From Lingula anatina (taxonomy: Eukaryota > Brachiopoda > Lingulata > Lingulida > Lingulidae), in contig NW_019775125.1 of NCBI RefSeq assembly GCF_001039355.2, forward strand, positions 447,754 through 484,126: a stretch of 36,373 nucleotides of DNA. The letters are read 5' to 3'. This document shows, piece after piece, positions 10,659 to 19,198 of the stretch (within the stretch, counting starts at the first letter, position 1; every line of letters starts with the position of its first letter). Under the pieces are notes generated by a model that saw nothing but the letters and a program-made list of their open reading frames with translations, did not search any database and was not told the origin of the DNA. Made by a program: the position numbers and the translations under genes.

Positions 10659-10835
10659 CTGCAATCACAATTTATGTACAGGATAAGGCAGAATAAAAGA
10701 CACGGGTTTTCAAACTGTTACCTTTGTTTCCAATTTTAATTTTAAAACTTCGATGGCCCTATTCACCCAGCTATCCTGTGACACATAAACAAAATATACT
10801 CGAGGAAAAAGAAACGCAGCACTCAGTATTTGGAG

Positions 10836-10840
10836 TTTTT

Positions 10841-10874
<34 letters not shown>
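10836..10874. repeat. T14-C-G24 homopolymer block
   Basis: Fourteen T, one C, then twenty-four G in a row. On the transcribed (minus) strand this reads C24-G-A14. The G-run can form G-quadruplexes on the plus strand. Its exact length may be unreliable, as homopolymers of this size are often misread. Confidence 0.8.
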
Positions 10875-10984
10875 CAGAATAATTTAATTATTGAGTTCCG
10901 CCAGTTTTAAATGTGAAATAACTTTTTAACATGTGACCTTACAGCATTAGGTAAATAGTATGTACACATAATTATTTGGTTCGA

Positions 10985-11950
10985 ATCTTCTTTATTGTTT
11001 TTTAACGTTTCATAACGTTCTGAAATCACATTACAATGATGTTCTGAAAACATTTTAATAACCAATAAAATAACTATGATACCTTTATCTTATAGAATAC
11101 TGGTTTTGTTCATTTATATATTTATCTATTTATTAGTGAAGATCACATCATCATAACTCTTTAACTAAATAAGTGACAAACTATATTCTGAATAACTTGT
11201 AGGTGTTGTAAATCACTCGCTGCCCAATTACTTCTGAATTTCACCAAAATTAATAGACGTTAATTGAACGTGCTGGCAAGGTTCTAGGATAACAGATAAT
11301 AAATGAGGAATATATTATATTTTCAAATATACAAATACTTGGTATTTACAGGGCCATATGGACATATTTTTTTCATTTTTAAATGTTCTCTTAATGTGAT
11401 TATGCAAACTTGGCAAAACTTTTTAGGGATACATTTTTCAGGTGTTCATTTCCTAACGTTACCATAACGGTTTTCTTGGTTATAAAACGTTTACAAAACA
11501 ATATTAAAATGTTATTCCAGAGAGTTATAAAAATATTTTAAAATGCACAAAATAACTGTATTATAACGAGCTGTAGAAACGTTTTTTAAAACTTCTACAG
11601 CGTTATTATAACGTTGTTTTAAGACGTAATAAAATGTTTTAAAATATCCGCAAAATAACTTTATTGAAATGTTCAATGAAAACATTTTTTATCTTTTTAT
11701 GAAACTTTTTTAACGTAATCATACATTTTCTTAGTTTTAATTAAACTTTCAACGCCTTATCGTAATGTTATTCTATAACTTTAGAAGTCTTTTTAAAACT
11801 CTACAGGATAAAAGTATTGTAACGTTTTATATAAAAAGTTTTTTAATCTTTTCAACAACTTTTTTAGAAAGTTACTATAATCATTTTCGTCAGCTGGGAC
11901 ATTATTTATGTAATAATAATACACATAACGTTAGCAATCATTGTTTTGTA
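10985..11950. repeat. Diverged AACGTT/TTATAACG-rich repeat field
   Basis: The strings AACGTT, AAAACGTTT, TTATAACG and GTTATAAAA recur at irregular spacing for nearly 1 kb, many altered by one or two bases. The motif is the same as in the interior of the MITE at 3074-3180. It is non-coding and looks like an old internally expanded element or several nested copies. Confidence 0.55.
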
Positions 11951-12621
11951 CCATAACCAGAATGAAACCATTTGATGACGTTATGAAATGCTATGTGTTA
12001 GCTGGTATAGCATGCAGTGTATCAAATCCCACTTTTTCCAGCGTGAACGCAGGAAGAAAGAATATGCAAGTACAAATGCGTACTGAAAGCGCATTTACAC
12101 TGTACAGGTTTGAAAACGTTTGACTGGCACACTGTATAAGCGTCTGCCATCGTAATGGTATGTCATTGTAAACGTAGCGTATAATCATTTTTTGGGTAAA
12201 GGATGAGAACCGCATTCAAGCGTTTAAATAGCGTATATATGAGAGTTTGATTAGCGTACATGAGCGTATGAGTACGTATATATGAGTAAGTATGAGTGAC
12301 TTATACGAGGGAATGAATAATACATGGGTAGCGCAGATGAACTTCTATTTTGTTGATGATCATGATTATGGTGTGAGTTGATGATCTCACGTCCAGCGCA
12401 AGTCCTTCTTATGAAATTTCGAGTTCGCGGACAGCCTGTAAGCACGTGCGGAGAATATTGGACATGTCCAAAAGATTCTACGAATAGCCTGCCAACAGCG
12501 AGGCCGCAAGCGTAACTTGCTCCACTAGCAAGGAGTTAGCAAAGAGTTAGCAAGTGAGACGTGCGTTGCACAAGACGCACGTCGCAAGCAAACAAGGAGC
12601 AAGTGCCCTTTGCGTGTTGAG

Positions 12622-13580
12622 TAAAGCCTAGGTCCCAACCGAACGTACGGGCTGCTACGTGTGGTCTACGGCCAAAAATGGGGAAAACGTGGCAGTTCGT
12701 GCGTGAGGAGCACGTCCATCGTGCGACTTTTGGAAGGACGCAGACAGCACGTAGAAACTTTTCGACATTATCAACAACCGCTACGTGAGATCTAGCTCGG
12801 TCCTAGCCGGACGCAAGTAACCTAAAAACCGTGCGTCCAAAACGTATTTGGGACCTAGGTTTTTTTAAGGCGTAGTCCTAACAGTTAACGAACAAAGTCG
12901 AAAGCACAGGAATGCGTTGCACGTGCGTCACCCCCGAGCCTGGTGTATAAAAGGCGTGCTCCCGACGCACGCTCGTGTCTTTGCTATGAACGTCGATTGT
13001 GTAACGTTTACAACAGTTTTAAGAAATTTCAAATTTTTGCTCAATTTAGCTTCTAATATGCCTCCGAAAGGCTTTCGCGGTGCGCTGCATGCCCTTCGTA
13101 AAGCCCCCCTTTACACTGAACGGCGTCCTTTCTGCGTCCAGCAGTACGGCCCCAACTGAGAGTTAAAATATAATAATACTTTACGTGCCGACAACTGGCC
13201 GATCATTGAGCATTCATTCTGATACAAAATCAATGCTCGTGCCTCCTTATTTAGACCACAGCGATGCCAAATTTCATGGTCGCAGAAAGGACGCGATAGG
13301 ATGCCGTCCAGTGTAAAGGGGGTATAAGTGGCGACTGCGTGCCACGTACGCACGAAGCAATACAAACTCAAGAAATGAGTGCAATTTTATCGCTCCTTGC
13401 AATTAGCTCCCCGCTTGAAAGGACATCTCACGTGGCCACTGCGACTCGCAAGGTAGACTTGTGCCTTTCTATGGAAACCTTTCTTCTACCTCTACGACTC
13501 TACGACCTGCACCGCGACCAAAATTCGTTAGAGAAATTACGGTCCTAAATTTCGTGCGTCCGGTTGTGACCGAGGTTTTG
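12622..13580. mobile_element. CpG-rich nested inverted-repeat DNA element
   Basis: The left end (AAAGCCTAGGTCCCAACCGA then ACGTACGG) pairs with the right end, whose reverse complement reads AAAACCTCGGTCACAACCGG then ACGCACGA, giving imperfect terminal inverted repeats. A second inverted pair, CCTAGGTCCCA (about 12627) and TGGGACCTAGG (about 12849), lies inside. A third pair joins 13102-13136 with 13281-13325 (CCCCCTTTACACTG and its complement). The segment is much richer in CG than its surroundings. Small open frames inside mirror each other because of the palindromes and are not genes. Confidence 0.5.
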
Positions 13581-13679
13581 ATACTGACGTAGCGTATAAT
13601 ACTGACTAACTAGAAGGAACATGTCTCTTACGATTGATAGACGTATATAAACGTATAACGGCCGTTTATTTACATATCT

Positions 13680-14207
13680 TTGCTCATCAATAAACTAAAA
13701 ACCATGGGCTTACATAATGTGATTGTTCGCTGGATTGCCGCTTTCCTCACTAAAAGACAACAGCGAGTCAAACCTGGTCAAGTCAGATCAGAGTGGCAGT
13801 GCATAAATGGCTCGGTGCCTCAAGGATCATGGCTGCGCCCGTTGCTCTTTGTCCTGATGATAAACGACTTACATCTACCTCCTGGTGAATTATTGTGCCA
13901 TAAGTATATGGATGACACAACAGTTTCTGATATCCTTAGACAATTCGATGACAGCAAATTACAGGCAGTTGCTGACACAACATTGGACTGGTCTAGGACA
14001 AACAACATGCGATTAAACAGGAAAAAAACTAAACAAATGGCCATATCATTTAAACACAAGAATGCAGATATCCCTAAGCTCGTGATTGACAAAACAGATA
14101 TTAAATTTGTAGAATCATTTAAATTACTTGGAGTGTATATCTCTAATGACCTCACATGGAAGGTACATGTAGACAAAATCACTAAAAAAAGCAAGCAAAA
14201 TGATTAA
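13680..14207 (+). pseudogene. LINE reverse transcriptase fragment with YMDD box
   Basis: The 175-codon frame carries the last part of the reverse transcriptase palm. The pieces are G-L-H-N-V-I-V-R-W-I-A-A-F-L, G-S-V-P-Q-G-S-W-L-R-P-L-L-F-V-L-M-I-N-D-L, the catalytic H-K-Y-M-D-D-T-T, then N-N-M-R-L-N-R-K-K-T-K and the thumb-side K-L-L-G-V-Y-I-S-N-D-L-T-W. The motif order and spacing are those of non-LTR polymerases. In P-Q-G-S-W-L-R-P the usual G-x-G/L-G-P is altered. The frame ends just after an A7 run (about 14184-14190), where a shift leads into the next fragment. The N-terminal palm, endonuclease and ORF1 are missing. Confidence 0.85.
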
Positions 14208-14541
14208 TTTCCTTCAGCACCTTAAGCGTGCAGGCCTTACAATTGATGACCTGGTAACTTATTACCAGACGGTCATAAGGCCAGTTTTGAAATATGCTGC
14301 CCCTGTCTGGCACTTTGGGTTAACGAATGAATTGACTACACTAGTAGAAAAGTCTCAAGAAAGAGCTCTTAAGATAATTTATCCTGATCTTGAATATGAC
14401 GCTGCTTGTGAACATAGTAAACTTGAACTACTGAGTGAAAGACGGCTCAATGCATGCAAAAATTTATTAGTATTTCAATTGAACCGGATCATAGACTGCA
14501 CTATCTTTTACAACCAAAACAAAATGTCAAATATTCATTAA
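14200..14541 (+). pseudogene. LINE pol C-terminal fragment, shifted frame
   Basis: The frame continues the pol C-terminus after a frameshift. It contains L-K-R-A-G-L, then Y-Y-Q-T-V-I-R-P-V-L-K-Y-A-A-P-V-W-H (the R-P-x-L-x-Y-x-x-x-V-W block usual after the thumb), then L-E-K/V-E-K-S-Q-E-R-A-L-K-I-I-Y and L-E-L-L-S-E-R-R. The stop at 14539-14541 is premature, and related sequence (K-R-P-K-I-K-T-N-R-S-M) follows in another frame. Confidence 0.8.
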
Positions 14542-14793
14542 AGGAACAGGAAACATTCAAAAGACCTAAAATCAAAACCAATCGATCAATGAGTGACTTT
14601 TTAACAAGTGCCATATACAAGTTTCAGAATTAACTGATAGACTTGTATTTCTTTTTTAAACCTTGCATTTGAGATATTGTGTTTTAAAATTCGTTTACAA
14701 ATGCCTTTTAATATTCCTTTATTCTTACTTACTAACGGTTTTATTCAACTATGATGCAATGATTGTAATTATCCAACCCTCGGGTTGCAAGTT

Positions 14794-14837
<44 letters not shown>

Positions 14838-15337
14838 TGAGTTCGTTTACCTAACGCATGATTACCGTATGACTACGCGTCCTCTTCTTTTTGTCATTTG
14901 TGGTGAAATAAGAGTTCAATTTGTACATTTTCATCACAACCGCCCGAGATCGAGAGATAATATGAATATATTTTGTAACACAAGCTTGGTTTGATCCAGT
15001 TTGCACTTCATAAATATTAAAAAAAAAAACAGAAATACGCTCCCCATACATTACTCATATGCTCGTGTGCTTTAATCAGAAGTTTAATACGTTACTCAAA
15101 CGATAATAAGCGCTCAAGGAACGTTCATATATACATTTAGGATTTGTGCACTAATGGACTCTCAGTGATAGGTAGCTCAATCCAACTTCATTTTAATATC
15201 ACATTACTCAATAAATGTAGTTCAATGTTGAGATGAAATTTTGAACTGTAAATAGGTGGAAATATAGGCACGAGTCTATATTTAAAATACGATTATGTTA
15301 CATCCACTTATATACGATTCGAAAAAGAGTATTTTAC

Positions 15338-15616
15338 CTGTATATATTGTGAACTTTACTGCTTGACTCTTGACTTCCATGTTCGTCCCAAAATAACTGA
15401 TGCTTTTCACCTCCACATCATAAAGACACCCGGGTTGCCATTTTAACAATTTCATTCTGTCGTCTTTGGCCGTGCTAACAAAGTATTTACTTTCTTTCTT
15501 GTTATCATAGCTGGATTTATATGTAACTTCATAGCGATCCTTCCTGCCAGTACATGTGGAGAGTAAGACAAGGGTTTCGCTAGCCAGGTCGCAATCAATG
15601 GTCGGCTTTTCAGGCT
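15338..15616 (-). CDS. FN3-21: FN3-like exon lacking the core Trp, 93 residues
   Basis: The acceptor is TGTTCCAG|AGCCTG and the donor TATACAG|GTAAAA. The linker is E-P-E-K-P. The B strand reads T-L-V-L-L-S-T-C-T with no Trp, the strongest departure from the FN3 core in this array. The C strand D-R-Y-E-V-T-Y and W-Q-P-G-C-L-Y-D-V-E-V keep the fold pattern. It ends T-I-Y-T-G. Splice sites and length are intact, so it is treated as a real but divergent module. Confidence 0.82.
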
Positions 15617-15836
15617 CTGGAACATAAAAAGCGACAGTCGGTGTAGAAATGCCCATATCTACAATGTGTCTAAAAGGGATACAGGCCCGTCGGGAAGTTA
15701 CCTTACTTTCTCTGCGGGTCCCTGCGGGTTGTTTATACGGTCTGGCCCCGTAACCATGGGTTTAACATTGTCATCCATGCGCTGTTTGGTTTCTTTTAAC
15801 AATAGTAGCATGCCCTGCCCCTAGGGTGATTATCTT

Positions 15837-15934
15837 CCCAGCAGGCAAACGACATTAATTCTACGTTGATTCAACGTTGATCCACCAAAATTAACGTTGA
15901 TTCAACGGTGAATCAATGACATTTGTCTGCTGGG
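15837..15934. mobile_element. 98-bp palindromic MITE with CCCAGCA ends
   Basis: It starts CCCAGCAGGCAAACGACATT. The reverse complement of its end is CCCAGCAGACAAATGTCATT, so 17 of the first 20 bases match. The interior contains ACGTTGATTCAACGTTGA-type palindromes. It is too short to code. This ACGTTGA...TCAACGT pattern is a widely seen short interspersed motif in aquatic animals (general knowledge, not tested here). Confidence 0.7.
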
Positions 15935-16537
15935 TTGTCTAACTTTTTGATAACAAAAGAGCTTAACCCTAGCTCGTGAGATAAAGATCGAAGCTGAGCA
16001 TGGTCGCAAAAAAGTGATCGTTCAAGCGTTAATTGACCTTTAGTGAGCGACGGCTTCACTCTTCTTTGATCAGTCTATTCTAATACGGAGATTTTGAGTA
16101 TAAGAACTTGCCAACAATGATTTTTAAAAGAGACCATACCAAATAAAATTCGGTGATGAAAGCAACTTTCGTGTGTATTTTAGCTATGAACTGATTAAAT
16201 TGACATAGCGTTGAATAAATGAATTAATGAAAGACTAAATAAAACGCTTCTTGTTCTTGTACATGTACGGCCGATTTCATAAAGGAGGTTTAAAGTTAAA
16301 CCTGGTCTAAAGTGAGTTTACACCAGGTTAAGGAATTGCCTGCATTTCACAAAGGAGGCTTTAGTATTGGACCAGTGGTCTAGTAAAAACTGGCTTAACA
16401 TCATTCTAAACCTGGTCTAGACAGGTTAGTGTTTCATAATTGAGGTCTAAGTTTTTGAAACCCGGATTATGGACTCGGACCAAGTCTAAAAATAAACCTG
16501 GTCAGACCCAGGTTTAACTCTGTAGCTTGGAAAAAAG

Positions 16538-16789
16538 ATGGCTGACGTAGACTTGCGTGATATTCGAGCACTTAACGATTTGGACGCAAGAAGACACCCC
16601 GAGCGTCGCCGACGCATTTTTCGAGCAAGGGTTAATTATTTTGATTTCTATGATGAAAAAGATTTCAAAATCAGGTTCAGAATTTCTAAAGAAATAGCAC
16701 GTGAGGTCATAGCACTGATAGAGGATCGATTAGCACCCTATATATTGAGAAATCGCAACATTTCACCGGAGCTTTCTTTGATTCAATGA
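16538..16789 (+). pseudogene. N-terminal stub of a HARBI1-like transposase
   Basis: The 83-residue frame begins M-A-D-V-D and is rich in Arg (R-H-P-E-R-R-R-R-I-F). It then has F-Y-D-E-K-D-F-K-I-R-F-R-I-S-K-E, A-R-E-V-I-A-L-I-E-D-R-L, and R-N-R-N-I-S-P-E-L-S-L, matching the N-terminal part of Harbinger transposases (F-x-x-R-F-R-L-S-K-x-T...S-P-x-x-Q-L). The DDE catalytic domain is absent because the element is internally deleted, so this peptide cannot transpose. The match is from family knowledge; no search was run. Confidence 0.8.
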
Positions 16790-16868
16790 TGTTGGACTTC
16801 TCCTTTATTAGCTCTGAGATGTATCCCTTCTCTTCAGCAGAAACATTCTCCGCTCTCTTTCGGCTCAT
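16773..16868 (-). pseudogene. N-terminal stub of the Harbinger Myb/SANT-like protein
   Basis: From ATG at 16868 the frame reads M-S-R-K-R-A-E-N-V-S-A-E-E-K, then E-L-I-K-E-K-S-N-I-I-E-S-K-K. This resembles the start of the Myb/SANT-like DNA-binding protein (K-R-x-x-N-F-S-x-E-E-K-x-x-L-x-E-L-V...I-I-E-x-K-x-T) that accompanies Harbinger transposases. The helix-turn-helix core is cut off by the internal deletion, where the frame runs into transposase sequence read antisense. Confidence 0.65.
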
Positions 16869-17972
16869 TTTCACGTGCTCTTTACTTCCAAAGTTTTTTC
16901 TCATATGAGCTACACAGCTTATCTGCTTCAACGCTAGTGTGTGTCATCTGTTCATTTACGCCTACCTGATTGACACAGTTCAGTGATTTCTTTGTCTATG
17001 TAATCCTGTTACGTTCAAGAGGAGGTCAAGGACAAGTTAAAACTGGTTTAGCTAAACCTGGTTTTCTGGCTTTCCTACACTGTTAGTGAAATGCAATTTA
17101 GGTCTTGAGTTAGACCAGGTTTTGCTAGACTAGGTTTTAGCCTTAAACTAGGTTTAGTTAAACCTCCTTTATGAAATCGGCCGGTAACGTTTATTAGGCT
17201 TCAAATCGTCATTCTTATATACATATTATAAACACATTTAAACTTCTCTTGTCTTGTTGCCATGATGATATGTGTGACTATAGCATATTCTATGTGAACA
17301 GTGTGTAGACCAAGAGAAGTCCAGGGCAATATACATACCAGAACGCAAGAAGCCATTGAACAATATCTATTTTGTCCTATACATAAAAGAAAGAAGCCAT
17401 TGAACAATTTCTATTTTGTCGTAAAGGGGTACAGTCCAGGTGTGCATGAATTTGTTAATGATGCCTGCTTCCAACTTATTTGCTTTTAAAATGTCCCATT
17501 TGAAAATAAACAGGTACATTAAACGGTCTGTATGATGACTTCGAATTAGATTTAGAATTTTATTTAAATACGCATAAAATATTATTAAAATAAATTAGAT
17601 AGCTTAAATTTTGATACAAAACGTCCCTCTTTGGTTGTTTCATTTTAACTGTGTACCTGTGTAGTTCAAAACGATAAAAACAGTTCATGTTTACGATCTA
17701 AACCCCAGAATTAATCAAAAGCCTTCTTAATACCTAAAGGATTACCATCTCTTGGGTCAACTTCACTGTTTGGCATGTGTCATCTCAAAATAATTAACTG
17801 TCAGTTCAGTTTATGCTTGTCAGGTAAACACGGTGATTAAGCTCTGACTGCTACACAATCACAACTGTGTAACACGTGTCGTCCTAAACTAATGTTAACT
17901 TTGTGATGGCACTCTTCACTCTTAAACTATTCAATTTTACCTAACCATCAATCAACCGACACGTGTCAATAA

Positions 17973-18028
17973 TATTGATATTTTATGTAAAGTCTACTGA
18001 TATTGATATTTTATGTAAAGTCTACTGA
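17973..18028. repeat. Perfect 28-bp tandem duplication
   Basis: The unit starting TATTGATATTTTATGTAAAG occurs twice head to tail (17973-18000 and 18001-18028) without a mismatch. It lies in an intron and looks like a recent replication slip. Confidence 0.9.
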
Positions 18029-18059
18029 ACATTTTAAATGGATTTTAGACTTAAAATAA

Positions 18060-18061
<2 letters not shown>

Positions 18062-18094
<33 letters not shown>
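18062..18094. repeat. (TTA)n microsatellite
   Basis: About eleven TTA units. The neighbouring sequence to 18130, read from the minus strand (tttatgaagtccagat), resembles 15000-15012 (tttatgaagtgcaaact in reverse), so it may be the tail of an interspersed element. Confidence 0.85.
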
Positions 18095-18096
<2 letters not shown>

Positions 18097-18461
18097 AAGA
18101 TTGCCTATCTGGACTTCATAAACGACCAGTGAGTACCGGTACCTCTGTTGTTCGATCATACGGGGCAGGTTGGGTGTCCATGCGGCCTTTTGGTAAGGTG
18201 ACTTTCCGGCGGCACTGTACATTGTATAATAATGCAGTTAATGAATGTTTCGTGCGGTAGTGAATCTGTATCACTTATTTTAACAATGAAGTTCCTGCAT
18301 GACACCATGCAAGTTTCACCCTTCACGTGGTATGAGGCGTGACTTTGGCAAGCTGTTATTTCTTTTCTTTTCTTTTTTTTTGCTTGTGCAGATCATGGGG
18401 TGGAATAATTAAAAAAAAAATAGTAACAAAAGGTAGCTACATGTGAACAAACGCAACATAC

Positions 18462-18752
18462 CTGTTACAACTTCTATGACATCACCCTTCTCGTCTCTGG
18501 CACCATCTACCTCAGCGAACACTTCAAAGCGGTACTTTATTCCTGGCGTAAGGTTCTCCAGTGTCTTACAACGCGTTTTGACGGTGTCTGTTTTCTTGTT
18601 CCACCATCGTGTGACCAAATTCATGTCTTCATCCACAGGTTGATGATGTAATGCGTACTGCTTTACTTTCCCACCAGGCAGAGTCCAGTGAAGGGTGACT
18701 GAGGTTGATGTCACCGATGTCTTTTCCTTTTCAAATTCAGGGGTGCCAGGTG
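18462..18752 (-). CDS. FN3-20: FN3 exon, 97 residues
   Basis: The acceptor is TTTCTAG|CACCTGG and the donor GTAACAG|GTATG. The linker is A-P-G-T-P, followed by a longer lead of charged residues (E-F-E-K-E-K). The B strand is V-T-L-H-W-T-L-P, the C strand K-V-K-Q-Y-A-L-H, and the turn L-T-P-G-I-K-Y-R-F-E-V. The C'-E loop is enlarged and holds W-W-N-K-K. It ends V-V-T-G. Confidence 0.9.
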
Positions 18753-18952
18753 CTAGAAATTAAATATGTCGCCATAACATGTACATACGTTACAATAAAT
18801 GACATGCTTTTGAATGTATTATCTAGGGGCTATAGGAGCATCTTTGATGTGAAAATACATAGTTATAGTGTTCACAGAGGCAGAGTGCCTATGTCAAGAA
18901 TATTTGGAGTAAGTAGAATGGTTAACTATAAACAGTACTCTAAAATACATAC

Positions 18953-19198
18953 CTATCGTTTGGTTTTTGGAAACCTTTTTGCTTGCCTTGCCATTGCTTA
19001 TCGCAACGACACTGAAAACATAAGGTTCTCCTTTTTTAACATCTTGCAATGTTTGACTACAGGTAGTTGTGTGATATGGTTTAATATCCGTTCCCGTTTG
19101 GACTGTAACATCATAGCTGTCAACATCACCGTCTGGTCTTTCCCAAGTAAGTGTATTGGAGGACGTATCCCACGTCAGGTCGTGGACTTCTTCTGGAT
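18953..19198 (-). CDS. FN3-19: compact FN3 exon, 82 residues
   Basis: The acceptor is ATTCGTAG|ATCCAG and the donor ACGATAG|GTATG. This is the shortest domain of the array. It has D-P-E-E-V, T-L-T-W-E-R-P-D-G-D-V-D-S-Y-D-V (the clearest match to the R3-type P-x-G-x-V-D-x-Y signature), V-K-K-G-E-P-Y, and A-I-S-N-G-K-A-S-K in the F-G loop. It ends Q-T-I-G. A plus-strand frame of 167 codons overlaps it antisense and is a shadow. Confidence 0.92.

Larger units (their letters stand above)
13676..14834 (+). mobile_element. 5'-truncated non-LTR retrotransposon (jockey/CR1-like) with (TAA)n tail
   Basis: It starts within the reverse transcriptase and ends in about twelve TAA/AAT units at 14797-14834, the simple-sequence tail common for CR1/L2/jockey-type elements. 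It has opposite orientation to the host FN3 gene. Two overlapping reading frames (below) cover the 3' part of pol. The region between 14542 and 14796 is 3' UTR-like. A 5' truncation by incomplete reverse transcription is the simple explanation. Confidence 0.75.
10659..15337. other. Large repeat-filled intron between FN3-21 and FN3-22
   Basis: This 4.7-kb intron holds a T14-C-G24 homopolymer block (10836-10874), an AACGTT-rich field (10985-11950), a nested inverted-repeat element (about 12622-13580), and a 5'-truncated LINE on the plus strand (13676-14834). Around 12170-12320 and again at 13577-13660 are loose GCGTATA/ACGTATATA repeats, including the shared string ACGTAGCGTATAAT on both sides of the inverted-repeat element. 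14835-15337 shows nothing recognisable. Confidence 0.7.
16268..17183. mobile_element. Nonautonomous PIF/Harbinger transposon, 916 bp
   Basis: The first 26 bases (start CGGCCGATTTC) are the exact reverse complement of the last 26 (17158-17183). GTA flanks both sides (16265-16267 and 17184-17186), a 3-bp target duplication as expected for PIF/Harbinger. Inside are the beginnings of both Harbinger proteins on opposite strands, pointing at each other and joined by an internal deletion near 16772-16783. About 180 bp next to each end are filled with direct and inverted AAACCTGGT/ACCAGGTTT motifs. Perfect ends suggest fairly recent mobilisation in trans. Confidence 0.9.
15617..18461. other. Intron between FN3-20 and FN3-21
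   Basis: This 2.8-kb intron holds a palindromic MITE (15837-15934), a Harbinger element (16268-17183), a 44-bp near-repeat at 17347-17434, a perfect 28-bp tandem duplication (17973-18028), and a (TTA)n microsatellite (18062-18094). Other parts show nothing recognisable. Confidence 0.7.

Noticed and set aside
12917-13548. Small open frames on both strands (69-86 codons)
   Set aside because: They lie in inverted repeats of the CpG-rich element and mirror each other; no conserved domain is seen.
13820-14194. 124-codon minus-strand open frame
   Set aside because: Antisense to the LINE reverse transcriptase with the YMDD box, so a shadow.
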